A program made the translations under genes and the position numbers. DNA of 64,000 nt from Aphanocapsa sp. GSE-SYN-MK-11-07L (GTDB lineage Bacteria; Cyanobacteriota; Cyanobacteriia; Thermosynechococcales; Thermosynechococcaceae): NCBI GenBank assembly GCA_019359715.1, contig JAHHGS010000044.1, positions 1 through 64,000 of the forward strand. The letters run 5' to 3'. Shown in pieces: positions 16,590-26,506 of the stretch. Each line of letters starts with the position of its first letter. The stretch's first letter is position 1. Under the pieces are notes generated by a model. That model was given only the letters and a program-made list of their open reading frames with translations. It searched no databases and was not told where the DNA came from.

Positions 16590-16719
16590 GGATCGTGGAT
16601 TAAATAAAGCCGGAGAAAAGAAGCAAAATCGGTAAAATCGACAAACTTGAATCGGAGGCAAATCGCCCAGTTACCAAGCCACAAGTATGATGATTCCCAG
16701 TCTTATTTAATCCATGACC
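16590..16719. repeat. Long-spaced inverted repeat after the lysine-rich ORF
   Basis: GGATCGTGGATTAAATAA at 16590-16607 pairs with TTATTTAATCCATGACC at 16703-16719, matching in all but about two positions, with a 95-nt interior. In RNA it would form a long hairpin starting right after the TAA of the small ORF. It could be a terminator-like structure, a small mobile repeat or a structured RNA. No U-tract follows. Confidence 0.4.
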
Positions 16720-16853
16720 CTCAGCGGATTGCATCGCTTCTGCTCTCGTCAGGCTGGCAAAAGCTTGCTTGAGAGACACCTGCTGAACGAACAGAGGTAA
16801 TGAACTACATCAGTCCTGTAATACTAGAGAAAATGCGATTTAGATTCTAAAAG

Positions 16854-18365
16854 ATGAATATTCAGGCAACCTCGACCCTGGCAACGGACTGGTTAGGCGA
16901 TTTACTGGCGATCGGCTTTTTTGAAGACGCTCTAGAGCTAACGGGCACTTTAGCAGACTTGAACCAAAATTTGGACGGTGTGCTGCAAGAGTTAATCAGC
17001 GAAACTGAGTTCAAAGGTAAAGCGGGCAAAAGCGCTGTTGTGCGGGTGGGCGGCAAAAATCCAGTTCGGAAGCTGATGATTGTTGGGCTAGGCAAAGCTG
17101 AGTCTTTGCAGCTAGACGGGCTGCGCCGGGCGGCGGCAACGATCGCCCGCACGGCCAAAAAAGAAAAGGCCAAAACCCTGGCGGTTAGTTTACCGCTGTG
17201 GCAGGAGAAGCCCGCTGCCACCGCTCAAGCGATCGCCGAAGGAATCGAATTATCCTTGCATCAAGACAACCGCTTCCGGTCTGAGCCGAAAGACAATGAA
17301 GACAATAACGATGCCCTCAAGTTAGAGCAAGTTGACCTTTTGGGACTGTCTGGCCAAAATTCAGCGATCACCAAGGCGCACCAAATTTGTCAGGGGGTAA
17401 TTTTAGCCAGAGAACTTGTTGCCGCTCCAGCAAATGTGATCACGCCGGTCACGCTGGCCGAAGCTGCCCAGGCGATCGCCAATGAGTGCGGGTTAACGGC
17501 GGAAATTTTAGACAAAGACGAATGCGAAAAGCTCGGTATGGGAGCCTTTTTGGGCGTTGCCCAGGCCTCTGAGTTGCCACCTAAATTCATTCACCTCACC
17601 TACCAGCCAGAGGGAACCGCCCACCGCAAATTGGCAATTATTGGCAAAGGGCTGACCTTTGACTCTGGCGGCTTGAACTTAAAAGTTGGTGCGAGCGGAA
17701 TTGAAACCATGAAAATGGATATGGCTGGTTCCGCAGCGGCGCTGGGAGCGGCCAAAGTGATTGGCCATCTCAAACCCAACGTCGAAGTCCATTTTATTGT
17801 CGCGGCAACGGAAAACATGATCAGCGGGCGGGCGATTCATCCGGGCGATATTTTGACCGCCTCGAATGGCAAAACAATTGAAATTAACAATACCGACGCA
17901 GAAGGGCGACTCACCCTGGCCGATGCGCTCGTGTTTACCGAAAAGCTGGGCGTAGACGCGATCGTGGACTTAGCTACCCTAACTGGAGCCTGCATTGTTG
18001 CCTTGGGAGACGACATTGCCGGTCTGTGGACACCAGACGAAGCGCTAGCTGAGCAACTGGCAGCGGCGGCCGAACAATCGGGCGAAAAATTCTGGCGGAT
18101 GCCGTTAGAAGAAAAATACTTCGATGGCATGAAATCCTCAATTGCTGACATGAAAAATACCGGCCCACGGGCAGGCGGCTCAATTACCGCCGCCCTATTT
18201 CTGAAGCAGTTTGTCAAAGAAACCCCTTGGGCCCACTTAGATGTGGCTGGCCCAGTCTGGACAGAAAAAGAAAGCGGCTATAACAATACGGGGGCAACTG
18301 GGTTTGCAGTGCGGACGTTGGTCAATTGGGTATTGGGTGCTTCAAGCTCTGAGTCAGCCGATTAG
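16854..18365 (+). CDS. pepA: Leucyl aminopeptidase (M17)
   Basis: A 503-residue M17 metallopeptidase. The N-terminal macro-like domain (residues 1-170) is followed by the catalytic domain. This has [15 protein letters not shown] (metal-binding Lys and Asp), [19 protein letters not shown], the signature [16 protein letters not shown] with the Asp/Glu metal ligands and catalytic Arg, and [14 protein letters not shown]. It removes N-terminal residues from peptides in the cytosol, usually as a hexamer with two metal ions. Full length, with the start at ATG 16854. It converges on the downstream GH13 gene. Confidence 0.96.
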   Translation: MNIQATSTLATDWLGDLLAIGFFEDALELTGTLADLNQNLDGVLQELISETEFKGKAGKSAVVRVGGKNPVRKLMIVGLGKAESLQLDGLRRAAATIARTAKKEKAKTLAVSLPLWQEKPAATAQAIAEGIELSLHQDNRFRSEPKDNEDNNDALKLEQVDLLGLSGQNSAITKAHQICQGVILARELVAAPANVITPVTLAEAAQAIANECGLTAEILDKDECEKLGMGAFLGVAQASELPPKFIHLTYQPEGTAHRKLAIIGKGLTFDSGGLNLKVGASGIETMKMDMAGSAAALGAAKVIGHLKPNVEVHFIVAATENMISGRAIHPGDILTASNGKTIEINNTDAEGRLTLADALVFTEKLGVDAIVDLATLTGACIVALGDDIAGLWTPDEALAEQLAAAAEQSGEKFWRMPLEEKYFDGMKSSIADMKNTGPRAGGSITAALFLKQFVKETPWAHLDVAGPVWTEKESGYNNTGATGFAVRTLVNWVLGASSSESAD

Positions 18366-18483
18366 CCGCAGCAAGGTTGAATCCCGTAGCACTGCGGGCT
18401 GAGATCAGCCAAGATTGTTTCTGCAAGGCTTGCTTTGCAGTCCTTGCAGAAATACAGCAATTGTTAGTTGCGGTGGGTGCGAT

Positions 18484-19950
18484 TTATTGGCCTAAAATGC
18501 AGCCGCTCCGAGCCGCCAGCTTAATCACTAAATCAGCAGGAGGATTCGCTGGCTCCAACTCAAGCTGGGCAGTGCCAAATAGCTGCTTGGTCGGAAGCGA
18601 GTTTAACCCCAAATCGGCGATTTTTAAGTTTACCTGTTCGGGTTCTGTCCCGATATTCACAGCTATCAGTAACTCTTCCTCGCCCAAGGTGCGAGCAAAC
18701 ACATAAATCGTGCCTTGGGCGTGCAGAATTCGATAGGTGCCGATGCGAAGAGCTGGGTAGGTATGGCGCAGCCCAATCAACTGTCGATGATAGTTTAAAA
18801 GTTCTTGATCCCAATTCGCTTCGGGCGGAAATCCGCGCCGAGAGTCTGGGTCATTCGCCCCTGGTAAACCAACCTCATCGCCGTAATAAATGCTGGCAGC
18901 CCCAGGAAAGGTCAGCAGCAATAGCGTTGCTAGCTCAACGCTGGTGCGATCGCCGTTGGCAATGCTAATTAACCGAGCCGTGTCATGACTGGCTAACAGG
19001 TTCAACTGAGTCAACTGAATTTCCCAGGGATACAAATCAAGCAGCGCCTGGATTTTGGCGGCATAGTCGGGGGCAAACAGGGGCGGATAGGGTTCATAGC
19101 TAGGTGTGCGGACATAATCCAGCACCACCCGATCGCCAGCCGTAAAAGCGATCGTTGGCCCAGCAAACAGATAGTTCATGACGCCATCAAACTGAGTCCC
19201 ATCCAGCCACTGTCGGGAATCAGCCCAGACTTCTCCAACGATATAGGCTTCTGGGTTAACTGCTTTGACGCGATCGCGGAACTCTTGCCAGAATCCGGCG
19301 GCTGTAATTTCAAACGGGACATCTAGCCGCCAGCCATCAATCCCCACCTTTACCCAGTGCTCGGCCACCTCCATAATGTATTCTCTGACATCTGGATTCT
19401 CGTGATTGAAGACGGGTAACGCTCGGTTGCCATCCCAACCCTCGTAGTTGGCCGGAAACTCACCGTTGTAGGCTGAAAGCGGCCAGCCCTGGATTTTAAA
19501 CCAGTCCACCCAGGGAGAATGGGGGCCGTTTTCTAGAATATCGCTAAAGAAGAAGAAGCCTCGACTGGCATGGTTAAAGACGCCATCTAAGACAACTTTA
19601 ATCTCATGCTGATGGGCCGCGTCCAGCAGTTCCTGAAAGGCTTTGTTACCGCCCAGCAGCGGGTCAATCTGGTAGTAGTCGTGGGTATGATAGCGATGAT
19701 TACTGGTGGACTGAAAGATTGGGGTAAAGTAAATCGCATTAATCCCTAAATTTCGCAAGTAGTCCAGTTTTTCAATCACACCCCACAAATCTCCCCCTTT
19801 GTAGCCTTGCAGCGTCGGGGGTGCGCTCCAATCTTCCCAAGTGGAATTTTTGAGCAAGCGCTGGCGCGGCTGTTGGCTAATCACAAACCGATCGGGAAAA
19901 ATTTGGTAGAAAACAGCATGTTTGACCCATTCTGGTGTTTGAATCTGCAT
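18484..19950 (-). CDS. GH13 alpha-glucan hydrolase (neopullulanase/cyclomaltodextrinase-like)
   Basis: A 488-residue GH13 enzyme without signal peptide or N-terminal starch-binding domain. The four conserved regions are DGVFNHASRGF, GWRLDVPFEI (nucleophile Asp), YIVGEVWAD (acid/base Glu) and LLASHDTARLISI (transition-state Asp). The opening VFYQIFPDRF and IYFTPIFQSTSNHRYHTHDY are typical of the neopullulanase, cyclomaltodextrinase and maltogenic-amylase subgroup. It probably trims maltodextrins from cytosolic glycogen turnover. Another GH13 gene lies 209 nt upstream on the same strand, separated by a palindromic repeat. Confidence 0.9.
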   Translation of the reverse strand: MQIQTPEWVKHAVFYQIFPDRFVISQQPRQRLLKNSTWEDWSAPPTLQGYKGGDLWGVIEKLDYLRNLGINAIYFTPIFQSTSNHRYHTHDYYQIDPLLGGNKAFQELLDAAHQHEIKVVLDGVFNHASRGFFFFSDILENGPHSPWVDWFKIQGWPLSAYNGEFPANYEGWDGNRALPVFNHENPDVREYIMEVAEHWVKVGIDGWRLDVPFEITAAGFWQEFRDRVKAVNPEAYIVGEVWADSRQWLDGTQFDGVMNYLFAGPTIAFTAGDRVVLDYVRTPSYEPYPPLFAPDYAAKIQALLDLYPWEIQLTQLNLLASHDTARLISIANGDRTSVELATLLLLTFPGAASIYYGDEVGLPGANDPDSRRGFPPEANWDQELLNYHRQLIGLRHTYPALRIGTYRILHAQGTIYVFARTLGEEELLIAVNIGTEPEQVNLKIADLGLNSLPTKQLFGTAQLELEPANPPADLVIKLAARSGCILGQ

Positions 19951-20004
19951 GATTTAGCCTTTCTAATTTCTAAGAACCTGCTGGAAAAGTTAAACCCTTG
20001 TGCG

Positions 20005-20090
20005 ATCCCCCCAACCCCCCTTAAAAAGGGGGGCTTTGATCTTTTCTGAAGTCCCCCTTTTTAAGGGGGATTTAGGGGGAACTCCTATCC
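20005..20090. repeat. Paired C5/G5 palindromic repeat between two GH13 genes
   Basis: Two adjacent hairpins, CCCCCCTTAAAAAGGGGGG-type at about 20015-20033 and CCCCCTTTTTAAGGGGG-type at about 20053-20069, are followed by ATTTAGGGGGA. The same cores recur at 35.9, 57.4 and 57.9 kb. They resemble the small palindromic repeats dispersed in cyanobacterial genomes. The hairpins could also limit readthrough between the two amylase genes. Confidence 0.7.
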
Positions 20091-20159
20091 AACAACGTAG
20101 CTACGTAGCCATAAACACCTTTAAAGTATCTAAAACATCCAGGAAGTCCAATCATCGCT

Positions 20160-21839
20160 TTACTGCCAAACGAATATTTTGGCTGACCACCCTTCTAGGT
20201 TAGTCAGCAAGCAACCATTTGTAACTTCAACTTGGGCATTACTGTCCCATGCTTGCCAACCCCCGTCTTCTGGCAGATTGGTCAGTTGATAATCAGCATA
20301 GGATTGGTCAGAGAAGTTAACCAAGACAAGAACCCGATTTCCCCGATCCTGCCAGCGAATATAGGCCAATATCCTCGCCTCAGCATTCTCATGGCAGAAT
20401 TCAATGTTGTCACTTTGAAGGGCAACGGATTGCTGACGTAGCTTAATTAAGCCTTTGTAATACTCAAATAAATCTCGATTTTGCGCTTGCTCTAATAGGG
20501 GCCAGGCAATTTTCTTGGGCTGGGTGACGGTTTCACTTTTGCGCTTGTGTTCACCAAATTCTTCTCCCATCCAAATCATTGGGATGCCCATTGCAGTTAA
20601 TAACAGGACTGCTCCTAACTTGGCCCGCCGGAAAGCGGCCTCGTCAAAAATACCCCGATCGCCAAGTTCTCTCAGCAATCGCTGGCGATCGTGAGTTGCC
20701 AAATAGTTAATCACATTGGTTGCCGTGGCATACCCCTGCTGCTTGGGGTCTAGCACCTGCTTGAGTTGATCTAAGTCAAAGGTTTCGCCGCAGACATGGG
20801 GCACAACAAAGTAGCGAAAGCTTTCGTGCCAGCAGGCATCCAGGGGACCATTTGGCTCTACAACCGTGTGGGTATCAGGAATATGTTCGGCAATGTTGTA
20901 AAACGGCTTGAATGAAATCACTTGCTGTTTGGCTTCGTTGGCCACCCAGGACAGAAACTCGAAGTTGGCCAGTTGGCGGACGGCATCAAAGCGAATGCCA
21001 TCAATGTGATATTCCTGCACCCAGAACCGCACTACATCTCCAACGTAGTTCCAGGCTGGTTTTAAGTCTAAGCTCTGGTCATAGGTATCATAGTTAAACT
21101 CTGGCCCCCAATGGTTTGCTGGGTCTTCCGGGTAGTGCATGTGCTCGTAATACCAATAGTTACGGTCAATTAGCATCAGCGGGCACTGCTCGTCGGTATG
21201 GTTAAAAATCCCATCCATAATCACGCGGATTCCCTTGGCGTGGCAGGTATCAATAAACTGCTTTAATTCTGCCGTTGAACCATAGCTTGTTTCTGTCGCA
21301 AAAAAATGGCGGACTTTATAGCCCCAACTGTAATCCCCCGGATACTCATTCACTGGCATCAGCTCGATCGCATTAATGCCCAGCTCAGTCAAGTAATCCA
21401 ACTTGCCGATCGCATCAACATACTTCCCCCGCTTGTGGGGATCAATTTCGCCGCCGGAAAAGTCAGCCACATGCATTTCGTAGATCACTAACTCATGGTT
21501 AGCTGGCAGCGGCTGGTCGTCGTGCTGCCAAACGTAAGCATCAACAATTCGTTCGCCGTCCTTAACATTGGCGATCGCATTTTCATGCTTGCTTTCCCCC
21601 TCAACATCTGTGGCGTAGGGGTCTGTGATTTCAACCCACGGATTAGCTGCTAAATCCGGGGATCTGGACTGAACTCGAAACTTATACTGATAGACGCCAT
21701 CTGCCAGGTCTACCGCCGTCCGAAAGTAGCCGTCTGCGGATTTTTGCATTGGAATTTCCTGCCAATCAGAAAAAGAGCCGATTAAAGCTGCCCTTTCGTT
21801 GTCTGGAGCGAATAACTTAAATTCGATCGGACTTGTCAT
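20160..21839 (-). CDS. GH13 alpha-amylase-family enzyme with N-terminal CBM48-like domain
   Basis: A 559-residue enzyme. Residues 1-90 look like a CBM48/early-set domain (FKLFAPDNERAALIGSFSDW, GVYQYKFRV). The catalytic barrel starts at about 115 with VIYEMHVADFSG and shows MDGIFNHTD, DGIRFDAVRQL (nucleophile), FYNIAEHIPD (acid/base region) and INYLATHDRQRLL. The architecture is shared by branching-type and trehalohydrolase/isoamylase-like enzymes, so the exact reaction is not fixed. The WHESFRYFVVPHV and MGEEFGEHKRK segments recall branching-enzyme relatives. It presumably acts on cytosolic glucan. Confidence 0.85.
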   Translation of the reverse strand: MTSPIEFKLFAPDNERAALIGSFSDWQEIPMQKSADGYFRTAVDLADGVYQYKFRVQSRSPDLAANPWVEITDPYATDVEGESKHENAIANVKDGERIVDAYVWQHDDQPLPANHELVIYEMHVADFSGGEIDPHKRGKYVDAIGKLDYLTELGINAIELMPVNEYPGDYSWGYKVRHFFATETSYGSTAELKQFIDTCHAKGIRVIMDGIFNHTDEQCPLMLIDRNYWYYEHMHYPEDPANHWGPEFNYDTYDQSLDLKPAWNYVGDVVRFWVQEYHIDGIRFDAVRQLANFEFLSWVANEAKQQVISFKPFYNIAEHIPDTHTVVEPNGPLDACWHESFRYFVVPHVCGETFDLDQLKQVLDPKQQGYATATNVINYLATHDRQRLLRELGDRGIFDEAAFRRAKLGAVLLLTAMGIPMIWMGEEFGEHKRKSETVTQPKKIAWPLLEQAQNRDLFEYYKGLIKLRQQSVALQSDNIEFCHENAEARILAYIRWQDRGNRVLVLVNFSDQSYADYQLTNLPEDGGWQAWDSNAQVEVTNGCLLTNLEGWSAKIFVWQ

Positions 21840-21911
21840 TAGAACCCTCTAAAACTGAACGCGAGCAGCCAGTATTAATCAAACCAGGAATAATCACAAA
21901 CCAAGATATAT

Positions 21912-23606
21912 CTATACCTGACCACCAAAAACTTGACTTACTCTTTGATTGAAAAAGTCCTGAGCATCCCTCAGCGACTGAGCAACCGGACGTTGGGTCT
22001 GTAGAAACGCCCGCGCGCAGTTACGGCCGGGCATCCCAGAAATTGAGCCGCCGGGGTGAGTTCCCGCTCCAGTTAAAAACAGGCCAGCGATCGGGGTTCG
22101 ATAGTTTGCCAGTTCTGGTAGGGGACGGAAAAAGACCATTTGTTCAAGACTCATATCGATATGGTAGTAGTTGCCCTTCAAGACACTTAACCGCTCTCCT
22201 AACTCAGCCGGACTTTCAACCCGACGAGCCATAATTGAACGTTTTAGATTCGGTGCGTAGTCTGCCAGCTTATCAATCACGCGATCGGCAACCTTATTTT
22301 TCAACTCTTCCGTCCAGCCTGTCCCTTTTAAGCCCGTACCTTCAGCATTCTCAATTTGATAGGGAGCAAAAAACTCGATCCAAAGCGTATGTTTACCGTC
22401 GGGAGCCATCGTCGGGTCGAGCATTGTCGGCACAACAGCGTAACAAGAAGGATCAGAGTCGGGAATTTTGCCAACACTAGGATCGGTATGGGCAATTTCA
22501 ACCTGCTTGATTGAATCTGCAATCAGGACTGAACCAATCAAATACTGGTCTTGGTGCTGATAATGCTCAAATCTCGGCGGTTCAGATAAAGCGCAATCAA
22601 TTTTCAAAATCGATTCGTTGTTATTAATGATTCGACTGTCTAATCTCTCGCGTAAATCCGGGTCAGCAGTATCGATATCACCAGGATCAACAAGCGAAAA
22701 GAGTCGCTGGGCGTCAATATTTGAGATCACCCCATGTTTGGCCCGATATTCAGTCCCATTGCCAACCCGCACGCCGACCGCCCGACCATTGTCAATCAAA
22801 ATCTTCTCAACCGTTTGCTCCGTTAGTACCTGCCCTCCCAACTTGTGAATTAAGTTGAGCAGGGCTTGCACTAGAGCGCCTGTGCCGCCACGGGGTCTTG
22901 CCATACCTGGATTGTGGCGCATCGCCATCATAATGGCCCCGATCGCGAGCATTTTTTGACTTGGAGGCGCGCCTAGCTCAGAAGCAAGTCTCGCCAAAGG
23001 AGCCTTCAGAAATTCCGATTCAAACCATTCATTTAGAACATCTTCAGAGCTGCTCAGTAAAGTACGCACAAAATCCAGCGCTTTACTAGTGGAGCTTAGC
23101 AAGGAAAATAAACTTTTCAGTTTATGAATATCGTAATTGCCAGCAATATCAATGATTGATTTAGGGGATGCATTGAAGATCGGAATCATGCTTTGCAAAA
23201 CGTGCTGCCAAAAGTTCATGAATTCTCTGTAGCGCTCAGCATCAGCAGAATGATGACAAGCAATTTCTGCGCAAGTTTTTTCAATGGAGCGATGACCAAG
23301 AAAATACTTTCCGCTTGGATGAGGACAGAAAACAACTGGGTCACAGAAAAGATATTCTAAGCCGTATTTAGACAGCTCTAATTCACTAACCACTGGCCCT
23401 AAATGAATAAATTCGTGATCAATTGCACAAAGGTTGAACTTAAAACCAGGAGCCTCTTTTGGCATTGCTTCTATCGTCGTGGCACCGCCACCTGGCACTG
23501 AATGTTTTTCTAAAACTAGGACGCTATAACCTGCTTTCAGCAGATAGGTAGCACAAACAAGCCCATTATGCCCTGCTCCAATGATCACAACATCATACAC
23601 TTGCAT
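21912..23606 (-). CDS. crtO: Beta-carotene ketolase, CrtO type
   Basis: A 564-residue FAD oxidoreductase of the phytoene-dehydrogenase-like group. The N-terminal dinucleotide fold reads VVIIGAGHNGLVCATYLLKA followed by GYSVLVLEKHSVPGGGATT, closely matching CrtO. RPRGGTGALVQALLNLI and the C-terminal LFLTGAGTHPGGSISGMPGR complete the FAD site. CrtO introduces 4-keto groups into beta-carotene, making echinenone and related ketocarotenoids in the membrane. Assignment to CrtO rather than a desaturase rests on the N-terminal and C-terminal motifs. It is a single gene, with its own upstream spacer of 440 nt. Confidence 0.8.
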   Translation of the reverse strand: MQVYDVVIIGAGHNGLVCATYLLKAGYSVLVLEKHSVPGGGATTIEAMPKEAPGFKFNLCAIDHEFIHLGPVVSELELSKYGLEYLFCDPVVFCPHPSGKYFLGHRSIEKTCAEIACHHSADAERYREFMNFWQHVLQSMIPIFNASPKSIIDIAGNYDIHKLKSLFSLLSSTSKALDFVRTLLSSSEDVLNEWFESEFLKAPLARLASELGAPPSQKMLAIGAIMMAMRHNPGMARPRGGTGALVQALLNLIHKLGGQVLTEQTVEKILIDNGRAVGVRVGNGTEYRAKHGVISNIDAQRLFSLVDPGDIDTADPDLRERLDSRIINNNESILKIDCALSEPPRFEHYQHQDQYLIGSVLIADSIKQVEIAHTDPSVGKIPDSDPSCYAVVPTMLDPTMAPDGKHTLWIEFFAPYQIENAEGTGLKGTGWTEELKNKVADRVIDKLADYAPNLKRSIMARRVESPAELGERLSVLKGNYYHIDMSLEQMVFFRPLPELANYRTPIAGLFLTGAGTHPGGSISGMPGRNCARAFLQTQRPVAQSLRDAQDFFNQRVSQVFGGQV

Positions 23607-24046
23607 TTGTGATTAGTCCCGATTAAACATCTACAAAAAATACAATCAGATTATTTTTTTCCCACACCAACTAACAAGGCTAAATAAACTGAATTCTTCC
23701 GCGTGGAGGAACTTTTTGACTCTATCAGGTTTGCTAAAGCTCAAAATCTACCATTAGTTCTATTTGTTAAGTCTGTAGCTATGATTTTAAGTAGTTTTGT
23801 CCAGATTATATCGCCGATCGCAAGTGCATTTTGAAATCCATTGAGCAGAAAATTTGGTCGGAATAATCTGATCGAATTAGCCTGAATTAAGACGAGTTTA
23901 AGACTAAACAACCAATATAATTAGCGATCTTCACAATGACGGATATTCCATCTCTGTCCCTAGAATGATGAGCGATTTTGTCCTGAATATTAACCTAAGA
24001 GTACTGCCTTCCTACAAACACTATCGACAGCAGTGGAGAACAAGAA
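23607..24046. other. 440-nt intergenic region between divergent crtO and hemerythrin genes
   Basis: This AT-rich spacer contains no convincing ORF or RNA gene. It must hold the divergent promoters. A GGAGAACAAGAA ribosome site precedes ATG 24047. No operator palindrome stood out. Confidence 0.4.
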
Positions 24047-25090
24047 ATGGTAATGGCACTTGATGACGCAAAGAGAACCGCGATCGCTAGCAAGCTGGCG
24101 GATATGAAAGAGGTTCAAAACTTGTTGATTGCGAATGAACAAAAATTGATTTCCGCCTGCAACGACGATGACACCCGCGATCACCTGCGGCACATGCTTG
24201 ACGATGACCAAAAAAACATGGGCATTTTGGACACGGTAATCGTGCAGTACGGCGTGAGCGGAGAGCCGGAAGAAACCGTTAAAAAGATGGTTGGAAAAAT
24301 TCAGGAAATGATGGAAGGTTCTGAACTGAGCCTATACGAAAAAGTGTTCCAGCACGAACTGCTCAAGCATCAGCAAACCATGACTGGCCTCTTGATTCAC
24401 AAGGCAGCTCAAGTGGTTGGTGCCGATGTTGAAGCTGCAATCACGCCGCTGAACACGATCAACTTTGAAAATCGGGCCCATCAAGAGCAACTGAAAGGTG
24501 TCCTAGAACTGCTCGGAGTTTATGAACTGACGGGTCAAGAAGCAAAGCAGGGTCTGTGGGCGCGGGTTCAAGACGCTGTGGCAGCTATCTCAGGAGTGGC
24601 TGGCAGTGCCGTCACCCAAAGCAGCGACAAGTCTGACATGAACATTCAAGACATTATTCGCCTAGACCATAACAAGGTGAATATGTTGTTTGGACAAATT
24701 GAAGGCACAAACGATCCTGAAAAGATCCAAGAATACTTTGGTCAAATCTATAAGGATCTGATTGTGCACTCAAAAGCTGAGGAGCAAGTGGTTTATCCTG
24801 CGGTGCGCTCTTTCTATGGTGAGGACAATACTCAAGAACTGTATGATGAACAGGCTGGTATGACAGTGCTCTTAGATGAGCTGAAATCTTCCACTCCAAC
24901 TTCTGAGTCCTTCAAGTCCAAGCTTCAACAGTTGAAAGACATGGTGACAGATCATGTCCGTCAAGAAGAAAGTACAATGTTCACTGCGATCCGCAACAAT
25001 TGCAGCGAAGATCAACAGGAGCAATTAGCAACTCAGTTCAAGTCAGCGAAAAGACAACTCCAAGAAGACATGGCAGCTTCTATGAGCTAG
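24047..25090 (+). CDS. Hemerythrin-domain protein, two-part
   Basis: A 347-residue, mainly helical protein. The C-terminal part (about 190-345) is an HHE/hemerythrin-like domain, with IIRLDHNKVNMLFGQI, HSKAEEQVVYPAVR and DHVRQEESTMFTAIR supplying the His and Glu ligands of a di-iron centre. The N-terminal part (about 1-170) is a second helical bundle with DHLRHMLDDDQKNMGILDTV, possibly a divergent or ferritin-like repeat. Such proteins bind oxygen, NO or iron and are linked to stress sensing. Neighbours on the other strand (DUF3891, DJ-1/PfpI) fit a stress context. A strong hairpin terminator follows. Confidence 0.85.
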   Translation: MVMALDDAKRTAIASKLADMKEVQNLLIANEQKLISACNDDDTRDHLRHMLDDDQKNMGILDTVIVQYGVSGEPEETVKKMVGKIQEMMEGSELSLYEKVFQHELLKHQQTMTGLLIHKAAQVVGADVEAAITPLNTINFENRAHQEQLKGVLELLGVYELTGQEAKQGLWARVQDAVAAISGVAGSAVTQSSDKSDMNIQDIIRLDHNKVNMLFGQIEGTNDPEKIQEYFGQIYKDLIVHSKAEEQVVYPAVRSFYGEDNTQELYDEQAGMTVLLDELKSSTPTSESFKSKLQQLKDMVTDHVRQEESTMFTAIRNNCSEDQQEQLATQFKSAKRQLQEDMAASMS

Positions 25091-25134
25091 TTTTACCCTT
25101 TCGCGATATTCACTGGTCATTAAATTAAACCCTC

Positions 25135-25168
25135 AATCCCCCCTTGAAAATTCAAGGGGGGATTTTTT
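25135..25168 (+). terminator. Strong hairpin terminator after the hemerythrin gene
   Basis: AATCCCCCCTTGAA and TTCAAGGGGGGATT form a perfect 14-bp stem with a 2-nt loop (25135-25164), followed by T residues. It lies 44 nt after the stop. It contains the same C6/G6 core as the dispersed palindromes, so it may be a repeat co-opted as terminator. Confidence 0.75.
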
Positions 25169-25254
25169 CTGGATAGCCACAAAGATAGGCTGCGAAAGCA
25201 GGTTCCCGGCGGGGAGCGCCATTCACAGCCAATTTAGAATCAGTACATGAGCAG

Positions 25255-25989
25255 CTATGATACTGATTTTACAAATGTCCACTCCAAAAGTTTACGAGGT
25301 GCCTGCTTGAGAGCAGAAACCAAACTTTTGTTGTCATTAAATTTGATTTGGTTAAGCGTAGAAACCTCCGCGTTTACGGTAAAAGATTTCTGCTCAAAAC
25401 ACCAAGGCAAAACCGTCAGTTGCCTATCTTTGAGTTCCTGAATATAGTAGTCTTTGCCATCTGGCCCCTTGCTAATTTCCAGCTTGCGTTCGTCTTCGGG
25501 GATTTGCTGCTGACAAAGAATTAAAGAACAGCGATCGCACCATTGCATAAAAGCATAGGCTTGCTCAACATCCTTTTGAGAAATCTCTAGCTCCTGCCGC
25601 CATTGCTTTTGGCAATCAAGCTGCTGATCTAGGAATGTATCACCTTCCTTAGATTCTCCTCGCTTACCCTCCTGTAAAAAACTGATGTGCATGGAGGTTA
25701 AAAGTGCTACCCAACGCCCTCGATGTAACGCACTCTCAAGGTGCTTGCGTAATTGCAGATAGGAGGTTTCTGAATCTAGGGTAAAGTCTTTGGGCGCGCC
25801 TGCATCGGTCAAGTTATCTTCTTCCCATTCCTTTTCTAAGTCATCATGGTGAGAAATTGCCGCGATGGTTTCGTAAAGCCGAACCGGAGAATCTGCCTTA
25901 CGCCATTGCCCTGCAAGCTGGGCAGCAAGCAGGGCATGGTTGCGATGGTAAATAACTTCCCAACCCGTTTGAGTCGGTCTAACAATCAT
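25255..25989 (-). CDS. DUF3891 family protein
   Basis: A 244-residue cytosolic protein that begins MIVRPTQTGWEVIYHRNHAL and contains LLAAQLAGQW, ISHHDD, RGRWVALLTSMHISFL and FMQWCDRCSLILCQ, the conserved phrases of DUF3891. The conserved His-Asp (HHDD) and the helical pattern loosely recall HD-type hydrolases, but no activity is known. It is the middle gene of a minus-strand group (26039 and 26507 genes upstream), each separated by 50-140 nt. Confidence 0.8.
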   Translation of the reverse strand: MIVRPTQTGWEVIYHRNHALLAAQLAGQWRKADSPVRLYETIAAISHHDDLEKEWEEDNLTDAGAPKDFTLDSETSYLQLRKHLESALHRGRWVALLTSMHISFLQEGKRGESKEGDTFLDQQLDCQKQWRQELEISQKDVEQAYAFMQWCDRCSLILCQQQIPEDERKLEISKGPDGKDYYIQELKDRQLTVLPWCFEQKSFTVNAEVSTLNQIKFNDNKSLVSALKQAPRKLLEWTFVKSVS

Positions 25990-26038
25990 GAATTATCCTC
26001 AATAGCATTCACTGAACCGATTTCGCAAGAAGCTACTC

Positions 26039-26365
26039 TTACCAAATCCGGTCACCATTTTCGTCTAAACGGGCTTGACGAATTACATCAGAAATTTCCT
26101 CTGCGTCTTTAACATGATGCAGCGCCTTCTTTTCGCCATCAGGATTATCTACGATGAAATAGGTGGGAACCTGAATATGGTCTCCAGTAATATCAGTCGA
26201 GTCAACAGCAAGCTGCTCAGCTTTCTCTTCCAAGGTTTGGGGATGCTCAGCAATCCGATCGCCAGGATTTGCTGTCAACCTTTGCTTATTCACATCTGGT
26301 TTTCCCTCTTCGGTCAGGTCATTGGCATAATCGGCTTGGTTAGGAGACTGCTTGTTTTTCTTCAT
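26039..26365 (-). CDS. Hypothetical acidic, probably disordered protein
   Basis: A 108-residue charged protein (MKKNKQSPNQADYANDLTEE at the start). It has no membrane segment and few hydrophobic residues until the end, where VPTYFIVDNPDGEKKALHHV and SDVIRQARLDENGDRIW could form a small folded part. Family not recognised. It lies 49 nt upstream of DUF3891 in the same direction. Composition and length suggest a stress-related or adaptor protein, but nothing in the sequence proves it. Confidence 0.6.
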   Translation of the reverse strand: MKKNKQSPNQADYANDLTEEGKPDVNKQRLTANPGDRIAEHPQTLEEKAEQLAVDSTDITGDHIQVPTYFIVDNPDGEKKALHHVKDAEEISDVIRQARLDENGDRIW

Positions 26366-26506
26366 AAAAAACTCCAGGAATCAGAATATTGCAGGTCTAA
26401 GGTTAAATCTAAAAAACTGGAGGCATAATTGCTCTCCTTCTAAAGAAGTAATTGCATCTTTAGCAGGTAGAGCCGAGGCGCTTTTCAGATCGAAAGCTTG
26501 AAAAGA

